This document shows, piece after piece, positions 1 to 7,143 of a stretch of 12,245 bases of DNA. The notes beneath the pieces are model-generated. The model saw nothing but the letters and a program-made list of their open reading frames with translations, ran no database searches and was not told the origin of the DNA. Numbering within the stretch: position 1 is the first letter of the stretch; each line of letters opens with the position of its first letter. Origin of the DNA: CAYSPU01 sp964432995 (GTDB taxonomy: Bacteria; Verrucomicrobiota; Verrucomicrobiia; Limisphaerales; JAHDYP01). The stretch is taken from positions 1 to 12,245 of the forward strand of contig CAYSPU010000184.1 of NCBI GenBank assembly GCA_964432995.1. Direction: 5' to 3'. The position numbers and the translations under genes were made by a program.

Positions 1-35
1 TCAGATGTCCGAGTCAAGTTGAACAGCCATGGTCT

Positions 36-48
36 GAGGCGCCGCCTC
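36..48. other. Short GC-rich hairpin upstream of the oxidoreductase gene
   Basis: A 5-bp perfect stem (GAGGC at 36-40 pairing with GCCTC at 44-48) encloses a 3-base loop, ending 26 bases before the start codon at 75. No run of T follows it, so it does not look like a classical terminator. It could be a leader structure or chance in GC-rich DNA. Two plus-strand frames are open across bases 1-74, so the tail of an upstream gene cannot be fully excluded, but nothing recognisable is encoded. Confidence 0.2.
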
Positions 49-74
49 GCTGGCCTAAGACCGGATCATCGATC

Positions 75-1389
75 ATGAACACGAATGTCCCCATCCCGCG
101 CCGCCGCTTCCTGGGAGCGGCCGGCAAATCAGTCCTGGCCGCCGGCGCCCTCTCCGCGGTTCCAGCCGTTCTCAGCGCCCCGTCGCCGAACCGGACGATT
201 CGCATCGGGCAGATCGGCATCGGCACCCGCGGCGGGGACCTTCTCAACGCCGTGGCGCCATTGCCGGACGTGAAGGTGGTCGCCGTGTGCGACGCCTACC
301 GGCCGCACCTGCAAAAGGGCGTCGACCGCAGCCGCAATCCCGACGTCAAGGCCTACACCGACTACCGCGAGTTGCTGGCCGACCCGAATGTGGACGCGGT
401 GATCATCGCAACCCCGGACCACTGGCACTGTCCGATGGTGCTGGACGCGGTGCAGGCGGGGAAGGACATCTACTGCGAGAAAGGGTTCGCGCGCACGCTG
501 GCGGAGGCCAAACAGATGCGGGATGCGCTGCGGCGGAGCAAGGTGGTTTTCCAGTTGGGTCACCAGGCGCGGCAGATCACCGCGGCTCTCCAGGCCAAGG
601 AGTTGATCGCCCAAGGCCTGTTGGGGCCCGTCACCCTGGTGCGGACGGGGCGCTTCATGAGCAGCGACCCGGCGCATCCGATGTGGCGCTGGTATGGTTA
701 CTACGGCCAGTGGAACCGGCCCGACCCCGCCCAGGTCGAGAAGGAAGTNNNNNNNNNNNNNNNNNNNNNNNNNNNNNNNNGATTGGGACCGCTGGTTGGG
801 GAACGCCCCGAGGATCCCGTGGAACGAACGGCATTTCTGGCACTGGCGGTGTTACTGGAACTACGGGACCGGTCAGGCGGGCGATCTCCTCTCCCACGAA
901 ATGGACTTTGTCCAATACCTCCTGGGGCACGGGATCCCGGACAACTGCTACTGTGCCGGGCTGAATGCGCTCTTGCACGATGACCGCGAAGTGCCCGACA
1001 CCTGGGTGGCCACTTACCAGTTCGAGAAGCTGGGCCGCACCGTCACCTTCACCGGCAGCATGAACACCAACGTCGGGCAACCCGTGGAAATCTGCGGCAA
1101 GAATGCCACCCTCCGCTTCGATGGCATCGCCCACGACGTCCAGGGTTTTGAGATCATCCCGGAAGGCTACAACCGGCGGACTGACCTGCCGCAGGGCTAC
1201 CGGCGCGGGGCGACGCCCCAACAGCCAAACCACATGGTGGACTTCCTCGGTTGCGTCCGCAGCCGCGGCACGCCCAAATGCCCGGTGGACGAGGCGTTCG
1301 TCGAAAGCGCCACGTTCCTCATGTCGGTGGAGTCCTACCAGCGGAAGCGTCTGGTACGCTGGGACCCGGCGAAGGAAGAGATCGTCTAG
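75..1389 (+). CDS. Tat-exported Gfo/Idh/MocA family oxidoreductase, interrupted by an assembly gap
   Basis: Predicted NAD(P)-dependent sugar or polyol dehydrogenase of the Gfo/Idh/MocA family; the substrate is unknown. The N-terminus has a twin-arginine motif (RRRFLG, residues 9-14), a hydrophobic stretch (about 18-34) and a likely cleavage site near LSA (33-35), so the enzyme probably acts outside the cytoplasm with a pre-bound cofactor. A Rossmann nucleotide-binding motif (GQIGIGTRGG) follows at residues 45-54, then TPDHWH (113-118) and CEKG (134-137). The family norm at the last site is EKP; here Pro is replaced by Gly. The C-terminal half reads from DWDRWLG at base 781 to TAG at 1387-1389. 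The two halves lie in different frames only because the N run is 32 long; a true gap of 3n+1 bases would join them into a protein of about 438 residues. The ATG at 75 is chosen because it gives a normal short Tat n-region; there is no clear Shine-Dalgarno site. Confidence 0.9.
749..780. other. Assembly gap (32 N)
   Basis: Bases 749-780 are all N. The gap sits inside the oxidoreductase gene. The flanking coding frames differ, so the stated gap length cannot be exact if the gene is intact; it must be one base shorter or two longer (modulo 3). This is an assembly artefact, not evidence for a pseudogene. Confidence 0.98.
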
Positions 1390-1546
1390 GACCCACGTTG
1401 CGTTTCAACACGGCCCTGGCCGCCCCATCGAACGGGATTGGGATTGACCGTGCGGTGGGGAATCGCTTAGAGGCTGTCGGAACGCCGCGAGGTTTGCCGC
1501 GCCGATGGATCGGAGTGGGAGCCCGCGCCGCGTTGGGCGGCCTGCC

Positions 1547-1558
1547 GGGGAATTCCCC
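1547..1558. promoter_or_regulatory. Perfect 12-bp palindrome upstream of the antiporter start
   Basis: GGGGAATTCCCC is perfectly self-complementary and ends 14 bases before the antiporter ATG at 1573. It could be a dimeric operator on DNA. In mRNA it could form a 4-bp G:C stem with an AATT loop close to the ribosome entry site. No Shine-Dalgarno site lies between it and the ATG. Function is inferred from position only; no known operator consensus was recognised. Confidence 0.25.
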
Positions 1559-1572
1559 CCGCTGTTGACTGC

Positions 1573-3000
1573 ATGGAAACGCACTTGGTGCAGCCGAATC
1601 CGTGGATGATCGCGCCGTTTGTGGTCTTGTTGGCGGCGATCGCCCTGTGCCCGTTGTGGGCGGCCGGTTGGTGGTCGCGGCACTACCCGAAGGTGGCCTT
1701 CGCCCTGGGGGCGGTGACCCTGGCGTACTATCTGGGCGGCCTCCACGCCTACTCCCGCGTCCTGCACACGGGAATCGAGTACTTCAGCTTCATCGCCCTG
1801 ATCGGGTCGCTCTTCGTCGTCTCCGGCGGGATCCACATCGGGGTGAGAGGGGAGGCGACTCCGCGGGCGAACGTTGTCTTCCTGGCGGTGGGCGCGGTCA
1901 TCGCGAACCTTCTGGGCACCACCGGGGCCTCGATGCTCCTCATCCGCCCCTGGCTGCGGATGAACAAATACCGCATCACCGCCCACCACGTGGTCTTCTT
2001 CATCTTCATCGTTTCGAACGTCGGGGGTTGTCTGACGCCGATCGGCGATCCGCCGCTCTTCCTTGGGTATCTGAAGGGCGTGCCCTTCTGGTGGGTGGCG
2101 GCGCAGTGCTGGCCGATGTGGCTGACGGGCGTGGCCTTCCTCCTGGCCGTCTTCTATTGGATCGACCGCCGCAACTACGGGCGAGCGCCGCGGGAGGTGC
2201 GGGCGCGACTGGCCGAACCGGCCGACCGCTGGCGGTTCGACGGGCTGCACAATGTGTTGTTCCTCGGCGTGATCCTGGGCGCGGTGTTTTTAAACGACCC
2301 GCCGTTCCTGCGGGAAGCCCTGATGATTGCCGCTTCCGCCGGCTCCTATTTCACGACCCGGAGACCTGTTCACGAGGCGAACCACTTCAATTTCCATCCG
2401 ATCCGGGAGGTGGCGATTCTCTTTGTCGGGATCTTCGCCACGATGATGCCGGCGCTCGACTGGTTGCAGGCCAACGCCGCGGTCCTGGGGGCTCCCACGG
2501 CAACCACTTTCTACTGGGGGTGCGGCACGCTCTCGAGCGTGCTGGACAACGCCCCCACCTACCTGAGCTTCCTGAGCACGAGCTTCGGCGCGTTCGCGCC
2601 GCCGGACGCCGTGCAGCAGGCCCTCGCCCATGTCCAGGCCCACGGGGCGGATCTGGCGCCGCTGGCGGGGGCCGACCTGGAATCGGTCCGGCAGGCGGTG
2701 ACGGCGCTGGGGCGGTATCACGCGTCGCATATTGCGGCGGGCTCAGTGGGCCGGGAGGAGGTCGAGGTGGCGATGCTGCTAGGCAATCCGCTGGCCCGCC
2801 AGTGCCTGGTGGCGATCAGCGTGGGCGCGGTTTTTTTTGGCGCGAACACGTATATCGGCAATGGCCCGAACTTCATGGTCAAGGCGATTGCCGATCAGCA
2901 GCGCGTGCACACGCCGACGTTCCTGGGCTACGTGTTCCGCTACACGCTTCCCTGTATGCTGCCGATGCTGCTTCTGGTCTGGTGGATGTTCTTCCGGTGA
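1573..3000 (+). CDS. Sodium:proton antiporter, CitMHS_2-like (ArsB/NhaD ion transporter superfamily)
   Basis: A 475-residue polytopic inner-membrane protein that resembles bacterial sodium:proton antiporters related to the citrate/ArsB/NhaD transporters. Probable role: Na+/H+ exchange for pH and salt homeostasis; this comes from family resemblance, not from a residue-level test. Hydrophobic segments cover most of the chain (for example 12-30, 41-58, 70-88, 100-118, 139-156, 183-197, 225-240, 279-295, 411-423, 455-473). Conserved re-entrant-type motifs are visible: NLLGTTGASMLL (112-123), GGCLTPIGDPPLFLG (151-165), SSVLDNAPTYLSF (321-333) and IGNGPNFMVKA (428-438). The Asp and Asn residues in these motifs are plausible ion ligands. 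Residues about 339-400 form a hydrophilic, Ala-rich insert between the DNAPTY segment and the last membrane segments. The gene follows the oxidoreductase by 183 bases in the same direction. There is no Shine-Dalgarno site; the ATG is supported by the membrane topology starting directly after it. Confidence 0.88.
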   Translation: METHLVQPNPWMIAPFVVLLAAIALCPLWAAGWWSRHYPKVAFALGAVTLAYYLGGLHAYSRVLHTGIEYFSFIALIGSLFVVSGGIHIGVRGEATPRANVVFLAVGAVIANLLGTTGASMLLIRPWLRMNKYRITAHHVVFFIFIVSNVGGCLTPIGDPPLFLGYLKGVPFWWVAAQCWPMWLTGVAFLLAVFYWIDRRNYGRAPREVRARLAEPADRWRFDGLHNVLFLGVILGAVFLNDPPFLREALMIAASAGSYFTTRRPVHEANHFNFHPIREVAILFVGIFATMMPALDWLQANAAVLGAPTATTFYWGCGTLSSVLDNAPTYLSFLSTSFGAFAPPDAVQQALAHVQAHGADLAPLAGADLESVRQAVTALGRYHASHIAAGSVGREEVEVAMLLGNPLARQCLVAISVGAVFFGANTYIGNGPNFMVKAIADQQRVHTPTFLGYVFRYTLPCMLPMLLLVWWMFFR

Positions 3001-3020
3001 AGGAGCCGCCGTCTCCCGAC

Positions 3021-3062
3021 ACGGGGAAGCGACCCAGATGAACATTCACTTGCGCTCCCCGT
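3021..3062 (+). terminator. Possible hairpin after the antiporter gene
   Basis: ACGGGGAAGCG (3021-3031) can pair with CGCTCCCCGT (3053-3062) to form a 10-bp stem with one bulged A and a 21-base loop, starting 20 bases after the antiporter stop codon. The position suits a transcription terminator or an mRNA 3'-end stabiliser. There is no downstream T-run and the loop is long, so intrinsic termination is uncertain. Confidence 0.25.
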
Positions 3063-3261
3063 GATGCGGAGGCTATTGTCTGCGCCCCAGGGAACGCCGC
3101 GCCGCCGGAGAGAGGCTGGTGCGAGCGTGCCGCGACACTGATGTGGCGGGGGGCGAGACAGCTCTACGATGAAGACGACAGTGCATGCAGAGGGGATGAG
3201 CGAGTCTCCGCTTCCGCTACTGCGATGCGAAGGGGTTCGGCGTCGGGATACCAGTCGGTCG

Positions 3262-3281
3262 GCCGGGATGAGACACCCGGC
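3262..3281 (+). promoter_or_regulatory. Hairpin in the leader of the Wzy-like gene
   Basis: GCCGGG (3262-3267) and CCCGGC (3276-3281) form a perfect 6-bp G:C stem with an 8-base loop, 51 bases before the ATG at 3333. A second imperfect palindrome lies at 3293-3304. They may be operator or leader-RNA structures for the plus-strand polysaccharide genes. The call rests on position alone; GC-rich DNA produces such stems by chance. Confidence 0.2.
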
Positions 3282-3332
3282 GTGCGAATTCGACGACGAG
3301 TCGTAGAGTACCCCGACTAGCCGATTTCATTC

Positions 3333-4829
3333 ATGCAACAGCGCTTTGGCCCATTCATCGTCGTTGGTGCCCTCATGCTGCTAGGCTTTCTGGCGCTCGT
3401 CGAGCTGCAGACGCCTTTCGCCTGGGCCCTGATCCCTCTCGTGATCAGTGCCGCGTGGATGCTGGGGGGCTCCAAACGACTGCTCGTGGGCTATTTCGTT
3501 TATGCCAGCGTGACAGAATACGCTTCCCAGATCACGGGCATCGGGTTCCTGCGATTCGGTGACGAGATGCTCCTTTGCCTGATCATCGTTGCCGTGGTCT
3601 TCGAGCATTCCCTGCGGCGGAAGGAGTATCCGGAGCTCCGAGGCGCCATGACGGTCTTTTTTCTGCTCATCGTTCTGCTGGCACTTTCCTTCCTGGTGAA
3701 CCGCGGTTCCGTGCTCCGGGCGGGGGTGACGGCGGTACAGTACATGCGCCCCTTTCTCCTCGGGTATCTCGCCTACACAACTGTCGCTCCGGACGACCTA
3801 CCCGGTGCGGCCCGTCTCTTCACGGGAGTATTGATCTTCCAACTGCTGATCAACTTCAGCTGGGCAGTCGAACTTCCCCTTATGCCGCATCCCGGAATCT
3901 ACACCGGAATGGACTTCGCGGTGGGAACGATGGGTTCCAGCCTCCTGGTGGGCTACACGGCTTGCCTCGGCATCGTTCTGTCGCTCGCGATTGTCTCCGA
4001 ACAACGCCGACCGGGCTACCTGGTGGTAGCCGCGTTTCTCTTCGCATCTCTGGTCTTGACGAACACCGCGCATGCCTACGCGTTCCTGGCCTTGATCCTC
4101 ATGGCCCTGGCTCTCTTGCCGGCGCGGAGACCGCTGGCGCAGGTAGTGACGGGCCTCGGCGGGCTGACCGTGCTGGTCCTTCTCTTCGTGCTGCTGCAGA
4201 TGATGCTCCCGCAGGTTGTCAGTGTGGATGCGTACGTCAGACGGGGGACGGACTTGCTGAGAGGCCGCAAGATGGATGCCTACGTCCGGCATTTCACGGA
4301 ACTCCACCACGACGTCCCGGTGTTCCTCCTGGGTGCGGGTCCGGCGAATCTGGGTTGCGCCATGGCCGATGAGCGAATGTACCTGCCCGCGAAATATCAT
4401 GCCTGGACGTTCCAGGGACCGGAAATGGCGGAGATCACCAGTGGCAGCATCATCGCGCACACGCACACGGGGTTCCTTTCGATTTGGGGCGACATGGGCC
4501 CTGTCAGTTTCCTGCTCTACTGGGGACTTCACGTCTACGCCATGATCCGGGTTGCGCGGGCCTATCGCCGAGGCGCCTACGCGCACCCCTGGCAGAGGGC
4601 GTTTGCCCGCTCGTTTGTGCCGTGTATGCTCTTTTACCTACTCGTCGCGTTCATGACGGACTTGGTCCACTCGGCGTTGTGGGGCATGATGCCCTGGATC
4701 TGGGCGGGCGCCGTGTGGACCCCATGGGTGGGAGAGGAGGCGGCTGAGGAGGCGCGCGCTCCTTCGTCTCCGTGGTTGGTGAGCCAGCCCCAGCCACGGG
4801 GAGAAGTCGGATCGCTCCCCGCGGCGTAG
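3333..4829 (+). CDS. Wzy/O-antigen-ligase-like polysaccharide polymerase
   Basis: A 498-residue polytopic membrane protein with the architecture of Wzy polymerases and WaaL-type O-antigen ligases, which join lipid-linked glycan units on the periplasmic side. About ten hydrophobic segments are visible (roughly 7-24, 29-45, 48-62, 77-91, 105-122, 161-178, 200-221, 229-245, 247-263, 272-290). A large, mainly soluble loop follows (about 291-380), then more membrane segments (about 382-406, 426-442, 446-463). The loop carries LGAGPANLG (333-341) and leads into THTGFLSIWGDMGP (377-390), the pattern seen in the Wzy_C/ligase domain, where a loop Arg or His is usually catalytic. Candidates are R303, R304, R310, R312 and H376/H378. 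The C-terminal tail (465-498) is hydrophilic. The glycosyltransferase starts 10 bases after its stop, so the two are probably one transcript. Sequence alone does not separate polymerase from ligase. No Shine-Dalgarno site precedes the ATG. Confidence 0.8.
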   Translation: MQQRFGPFIVVGALMLLGFLALVELQTPFAWALIPLVISAAWMLGGSKRLLVGYFVYASVTEYASQITGIGFLRFGDEMLLCLIIVAVVFEHSLRRKEYPELRGAMTVFFLLIVLLALSFLVNRGSVLRAGVTAVQYMRPFLLGYLAYTTVAPDDLPGAARLFTGVLIFQLLINFSWAVELPLMPHPGIYTGMDFAVGTMGSSLLVGYTACLGIVLSLAIVSEQRRPGYLVVAAFLFASLVLTNTAHAYAFLALILMALALLPARRPLAQVVTGLGGLTVLVLLFVLLQMMLPQVVSVDAYVRRGTDLLRGRKMDAYVRHFTELHHDVPVFLLGAGPANLGCAMADERMYLPAKYHAWTFQGPEMAEITSGSIIAHTHTGFLSIWGDMGPVSFLLYWGLHVYAMIRVARAYRRGAYAHPWQRAFARSFVPCMLFYLLVAFMTDLVHSALWGMMPWIWAGAVWTPWVGEEAAEEARAPSSPWLVSQPQPRGEVGSLPAA

Positions 4830-4839
4830 GGTCACGGCC

Positions 4840-6018
4840 ATGCGAGAATGCCCCTTGCGTGTCGCTTGGTTCTCATTCTTCCCGGTGGAGTGGCTACCCG
4901 GCATCCCGGCGCATCTTCGCGATCTGCCGCGCCAACACCCCGCTCCCTGGCAGCGCGTGCTGCTTACGGAACTGCAGAAGGACGAGCGCGTCAAGGTTCA
5001 CGTCATCGTGCTGCGCAAGCATTTCCGAGCCAGCGAGTCGTTCGCGTGGGGCAATGTAACCTTCCACTTGTTGCGAACGGTTGGCGGCCTCCGCGCTCCC
5101 TCTCTTTTCCTGTATGACACTTGGCGAATCCGCAAGGTCCTCCTTCGGATCCAGCCGCATGTTGTTCACGCCTGGGGCACGGAGCACGGCGCCGCCATGG
5201 TCGCGTCGCGACTGCCGTATCCCGCGCTGATTACCGTGCAGGGGCTCATGTCCTGGATGATTGAGCTTTTTGGTGCCGACCCTTACATGTCGGTCACCGC
5301 CATGCTGGAAAGGGCGTCGCTGAACCGACTGCGGTTCGCCACAGCCGAGTCCGCATTCTCAACAAACTACCTCCGGCTGCGTTACCCACGCCTCGAGGTG
5401 GCCCACATTGACCTTGTTCCTGACCACCTCTTCCACGAGATCCAACGTCAACCCGAACCCGGCCGCATTCTCTTCGTCGGGCCCTTCGGACCGCGGAAGG
5501 GCGGCGATCTGTGGGTCCGCGCTCTCGCCGGGCTCCCCGCATCCGTCCGCGGAGTTGTGGTGGGAAGCCCTGTACCGGGATTCCGCGAGTCCATGCGCGG
5601 ACAAGTGGACGACGCCGTGTGGGATCGCATCGAGTTCCGAACGGGCCTCAACACTGAGGGAATGGCGGAGGAGTACCGCAAAGCGACCTTGATGGTCTGC
5701 CCCACTCGAGCGGACACAGGACCAACCGCCGTCAAGGAAGCCGTCGTGGCGGGGGTCCCTGTCGTGGGGAGTTGTGTCGGCGGCTTGCCGGATTATGTGG
5801 AACCGGGGAAGAATGGGCTGTTGTTCACCTCCGGCGATCCCGACGGTTGCCTCGCCGCGGTGCGGGAGGCCCTCGCCCACCCGCTATTTGGGCGAGGGAC
5901 CGTGGATGAGGCCATCCTTCGGGTCAAGCGCTCCAGCCTGTCCGCGACGCGCATGGCGCGGTCATTCCTGCACGTCTATCAGCGAATCGCTGGGCACGCG
6001 CCCGGTTCGGGAGGCTAG
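4840..6018 (+). CDS. Family 4 glycosyltransferase (GT-B fold)
   Basis: A 392-residue cytoplasmic glycosyltransferase that likely transfers a sugar from a nucleotide donor to the growing lipid-linked repeat unit. The N-terminal acceptor half begins with LRVAWFSFFPVEWLPG (residues 6-21) and includes PHVVHAWGTEHGAA (106-119). The C-terminal donor half has ILFVGPFGPRKGGD (210-223) and PTRADTGPTAVKEAV (288-302), then GVPVVGSCVGGLPDYV (305-320) and a PGKNGLL segment (322-328). The last group is the nucleotide-sugar binding region of GT4/Glycos_transf_1 enzymes. The usual E-x7-E pair reads D292-x7-E300, so the first Glu is Asp. The ATG follows the polymerase stop by 10 bases, with a weak AGGG overlapping that stop codon 8 bases before the start. 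This suggests translational coupling. Donor, acceptor and linkage cannot be read from the sequence. Confidence 0.87.
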   Translation: MRECPLRVAWFSFFPVEWLPGIPAHLRDLPRQHPAPWQRVLLTELQKDERVKVHVIVLRKHFRASESFAWGNVTFHLLRTVGGLRAPSLFLYDTWRIRKVLLRIQPHVVHAWGTEHGAAMVASRLPYPALITVQGLMSWMIELFGADPYMSVTAMLERASLNRLRFATAESAFSTNYLRLRYPRLEVAHIDLVPDHLFHEIQRQPEPGRILFVGPFGPRKGGDLWVRALAGLPASVRGVVVGSPVPGFRESMRGQVDDAVWDRIEFRTGLNTEGMAEEYRKATLMVCPTRADTGPTAVKEAVVAGVPVVGSCVGGLPDYVEPGKNGLLFTSGDPDGCLAAVREALAHPLFGRGTVDEAILRVKRSSLSATRMARSFLHVYQRIAGHAPGSGG

Positions 6019-6128
6019 CCGCCGTGGGCTCGCTTGTGTAACCGGTTGCCTCCGGCCACGCCCTGATCGAACCACCCGCCGCAAACCGCTCTTTCCCCCC
6101 TGGGTTGAAGATCCACGGCGTGCCTTCG
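6019..6128. other. Convergent spacer with flanking inverted repeat
   Basis: The 110 bases between two convergent stop codons hold no gene. An 8-bp inverted repeat lies at its two ends, CGCCGTGG (6020-6027) and CCACGGCG (6113-6120), and an 8-bp palindrome AACCGGTT lies at 6040-6047. The repeat arms are 85 bases apart and no T-run is present, so they are not a standard intrinsic terminator. A bidirectional terminator would be expected here, but none is clear. Confidence 0.3.
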
Positions 6129-6944
6129 TCAAGCACACAGGCGTGAGCGGCACAGGCAAAAATGGTCGCCACCGCCGAGGATCTTCCGTGCCACGCGAAA
6201 CGGAATGCAGGCATGCACCATCCGCTTGAACCGCTCCTTTGCCCGGCCGGAAGCAGTCAAGGTCGCAGCGGCGGCGAGATCCTCCGGGAGCAGTGCCATC
6301 CTTGCCCCGGGGGGAACAATGCTCGGGACGAGACAGCTTCCAACGATATCGAGACTGCACTTGGCCAGCAGCGATTCGTAAGTGCGGGGAGAGAAGAAGT
6401 TGACGTGCCCGTCCGGATGATCCGCCCCGGTTTGGCTTGGCGGGTGCAAACGTCGCCATTCGCCGGCTGTCTCCATAGGGGTCTTCAGCATCACGTACCT
6501 GCTGCGGGCCGCCACATGCCGCAGAAACGCCTCCGGATCGACCAAGTGTTCCACGAGGTCAAAGAGAGTGACGAGGTCGAACACGGCGATGTCGCCATCC
6601 CAGTACGGGAAATCCGCTTGCACGAACTCCAGGTGGGGGAACATCATCTTGCCCATCCGGGCGAAATCGGGAGCCAATTCGAACACCACGATCCGGGGCC
6701 AGGCACCTTGCCGCTTTGCGATTTGGAATCCCATGGCGTGTGCTCCGAACCCGAAACAGCCGCCGATGTCCGCATACGCTGCAACCCTCCCAATTCCGTC
6801 AAACAGTTGCCGGGCGTAACGGCTGAACAGCAGGGTGCTCTTGAACACCGCGCGGGCCGGGTAGCCAGGTCGCGAGATAACCCGGCTGGGATAGGAGGAG
6901 TAGTACTCCACTGGGTCAAATGCCTTCGCCTCGGTCACAGTCAT
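6129..6944 (-). CDS. Class I SAM-dependent methyltransferase
   Basis: A 271-residue protein with a Rossmann-fold methyltransferase core. Motif I is DIGGCFGFGAHAMG (residues 59-72, SAM binding). An acidic residue for the ribose follows in VVFEL (E89), then QADFP (D111) and FDLVTLFDLVEHLVDP (122-137), the motif IV region typical of Methyltransf_11/23-like enzymes. HPDGHVNFFSP (176-186) resembles the post-core segment of methyltransferases found in polysaccharide loci. A likely role is O- or N-methylation or chain capping of the glycan; this is context inference. The frame stays open upstream to an ATG at 7160, but that extension is low-complexity and would overlap the pyruvyl transferase. Instead AGAAGGAG abuts the ATG at 6944. 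A GTG two codons further on (6938) lies 6 bases from this site and may be the true start. The C-terminus is unusually Cys-rich (C263, C265, C270). Confidence 0.82.
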   Translation of the reverse strand: MTVTEAKAFDPVEYYSSYPSRVISRPGYPARAVFKSTLLFSRYARQLFDGIGRVAAYADIGGCFGFGAHAMGFQIAKRQGAWPRIVVFELAPDFARMGKMMFPHLEFVQADFPYWDGDIAVFDLVTLFDLVEHLVDPEAFLRHVAARSRYVMLKTPMETAGEWRRLHPPSQTGADHPDGHVNFFSPRTYESLLAKCSLDIVGSCLVPSIVPPGARMALLPEDLAAAATLTASGRAKERFKRMVHACIPFRVARKILGGGDHFCLCRSRLCA

Positions 6945-6952
6945 CTCCTTCT
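6945..6952 (-). promoter_or_regulatory. Strong Shine-Dalgarno site before the methyltransferase
   Basis: Read on the minus strand the bases are AGAAGGAG, the only strong Shine-Dalgarno match before any gene in this window. It touches the ATG at 6944 (zero spacing), but lies 6 bases before an in-frame GTG at 6938-6936. The spacing therefore favours the GTG as the initiation codon, two codons shorter than the ATG annotation. Confidence 0.55.
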
Positions 6953-7143
6953 GCCGTGGGCGCGGGTTGAGTTCATGCCGGATCGCAACAACGCGCGGGA
7001 TTTGGAGACAAGAGAGAAGTGATGTCAAGTGCGACATCCGCAGGGCCAGCCCCGCCTTCGCCCAACCGCCAAGCGAGCCCGCGCCTGCCACGGTATATCC
7101 TGAGCCGCCAGGCAGGCCGCCCGGCGTGGCGCTCTTTGCCGCT

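Larger units (their letters stand above)
3001..3332. other. 332-base non-coding spacer before the polysaccharide genes
   Basis: No convincing gene was found here. The spacer holds an interrupted inverted repeat just after the antiporter (3021-3062), a 6-bp hairpin (3262-3281) and a near-perfect 12-base palindrome (3293-3304, ACGACGAGTCGT, mismatched only at the two central bases). A 45-codon ATG frame at 3169-3306 has no ribosome-binding site and no recognisable product. The spacer probably contains the antiporter terminator and the promoter of the plus-strand polysaccharide genes, but I could not identify convincing -35/-10 hexamers. Confidence 0.6.

Noticed and set aside
749..780. Oxidoreductase as a genuine pseudogene
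   Set aside because: The frame change coincides exactly with an N run of arbitrary length, and both halves are otherwise intact and conserved.
1411..1422. CGGCCCTGGCCG inverted repeat after the oxidoreductase stop
   Set aside because: A full stem would leave only a 2-base loop and no T-run follows, so it is not a credible terminator.
1444..1473. TTGACC followed by TAGAGG as a possible promoter for the antiporter
   Set aside because: The -35 match is good but the -10 matches only 3 of 6 bases at 18-base spacing, which is not enough in DNA of this composition.
2831..2838. Run of eight T inside the antiporter gene, considered as a programmed slippage site
   Set aside because: The frame continues correctly through the run with conserved residues on both sides (GAVFFG then IGNGPN), so no frameshift is needed.
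1602..3041. 479-codon open frame overlapping the antiporter in another frame
   Set aside because: The translation is Arg/Gly/Pro-rich without membrane segments, whereas the annotated frame gives a complete antiporter.
3169..3306. 45-codon plus-strand small ORF in the spacer
   Set aside because: It has no ribosome-binding site, no hydrophobic or recognisable pattern, and overlaps both inverted repeats near the next gene.
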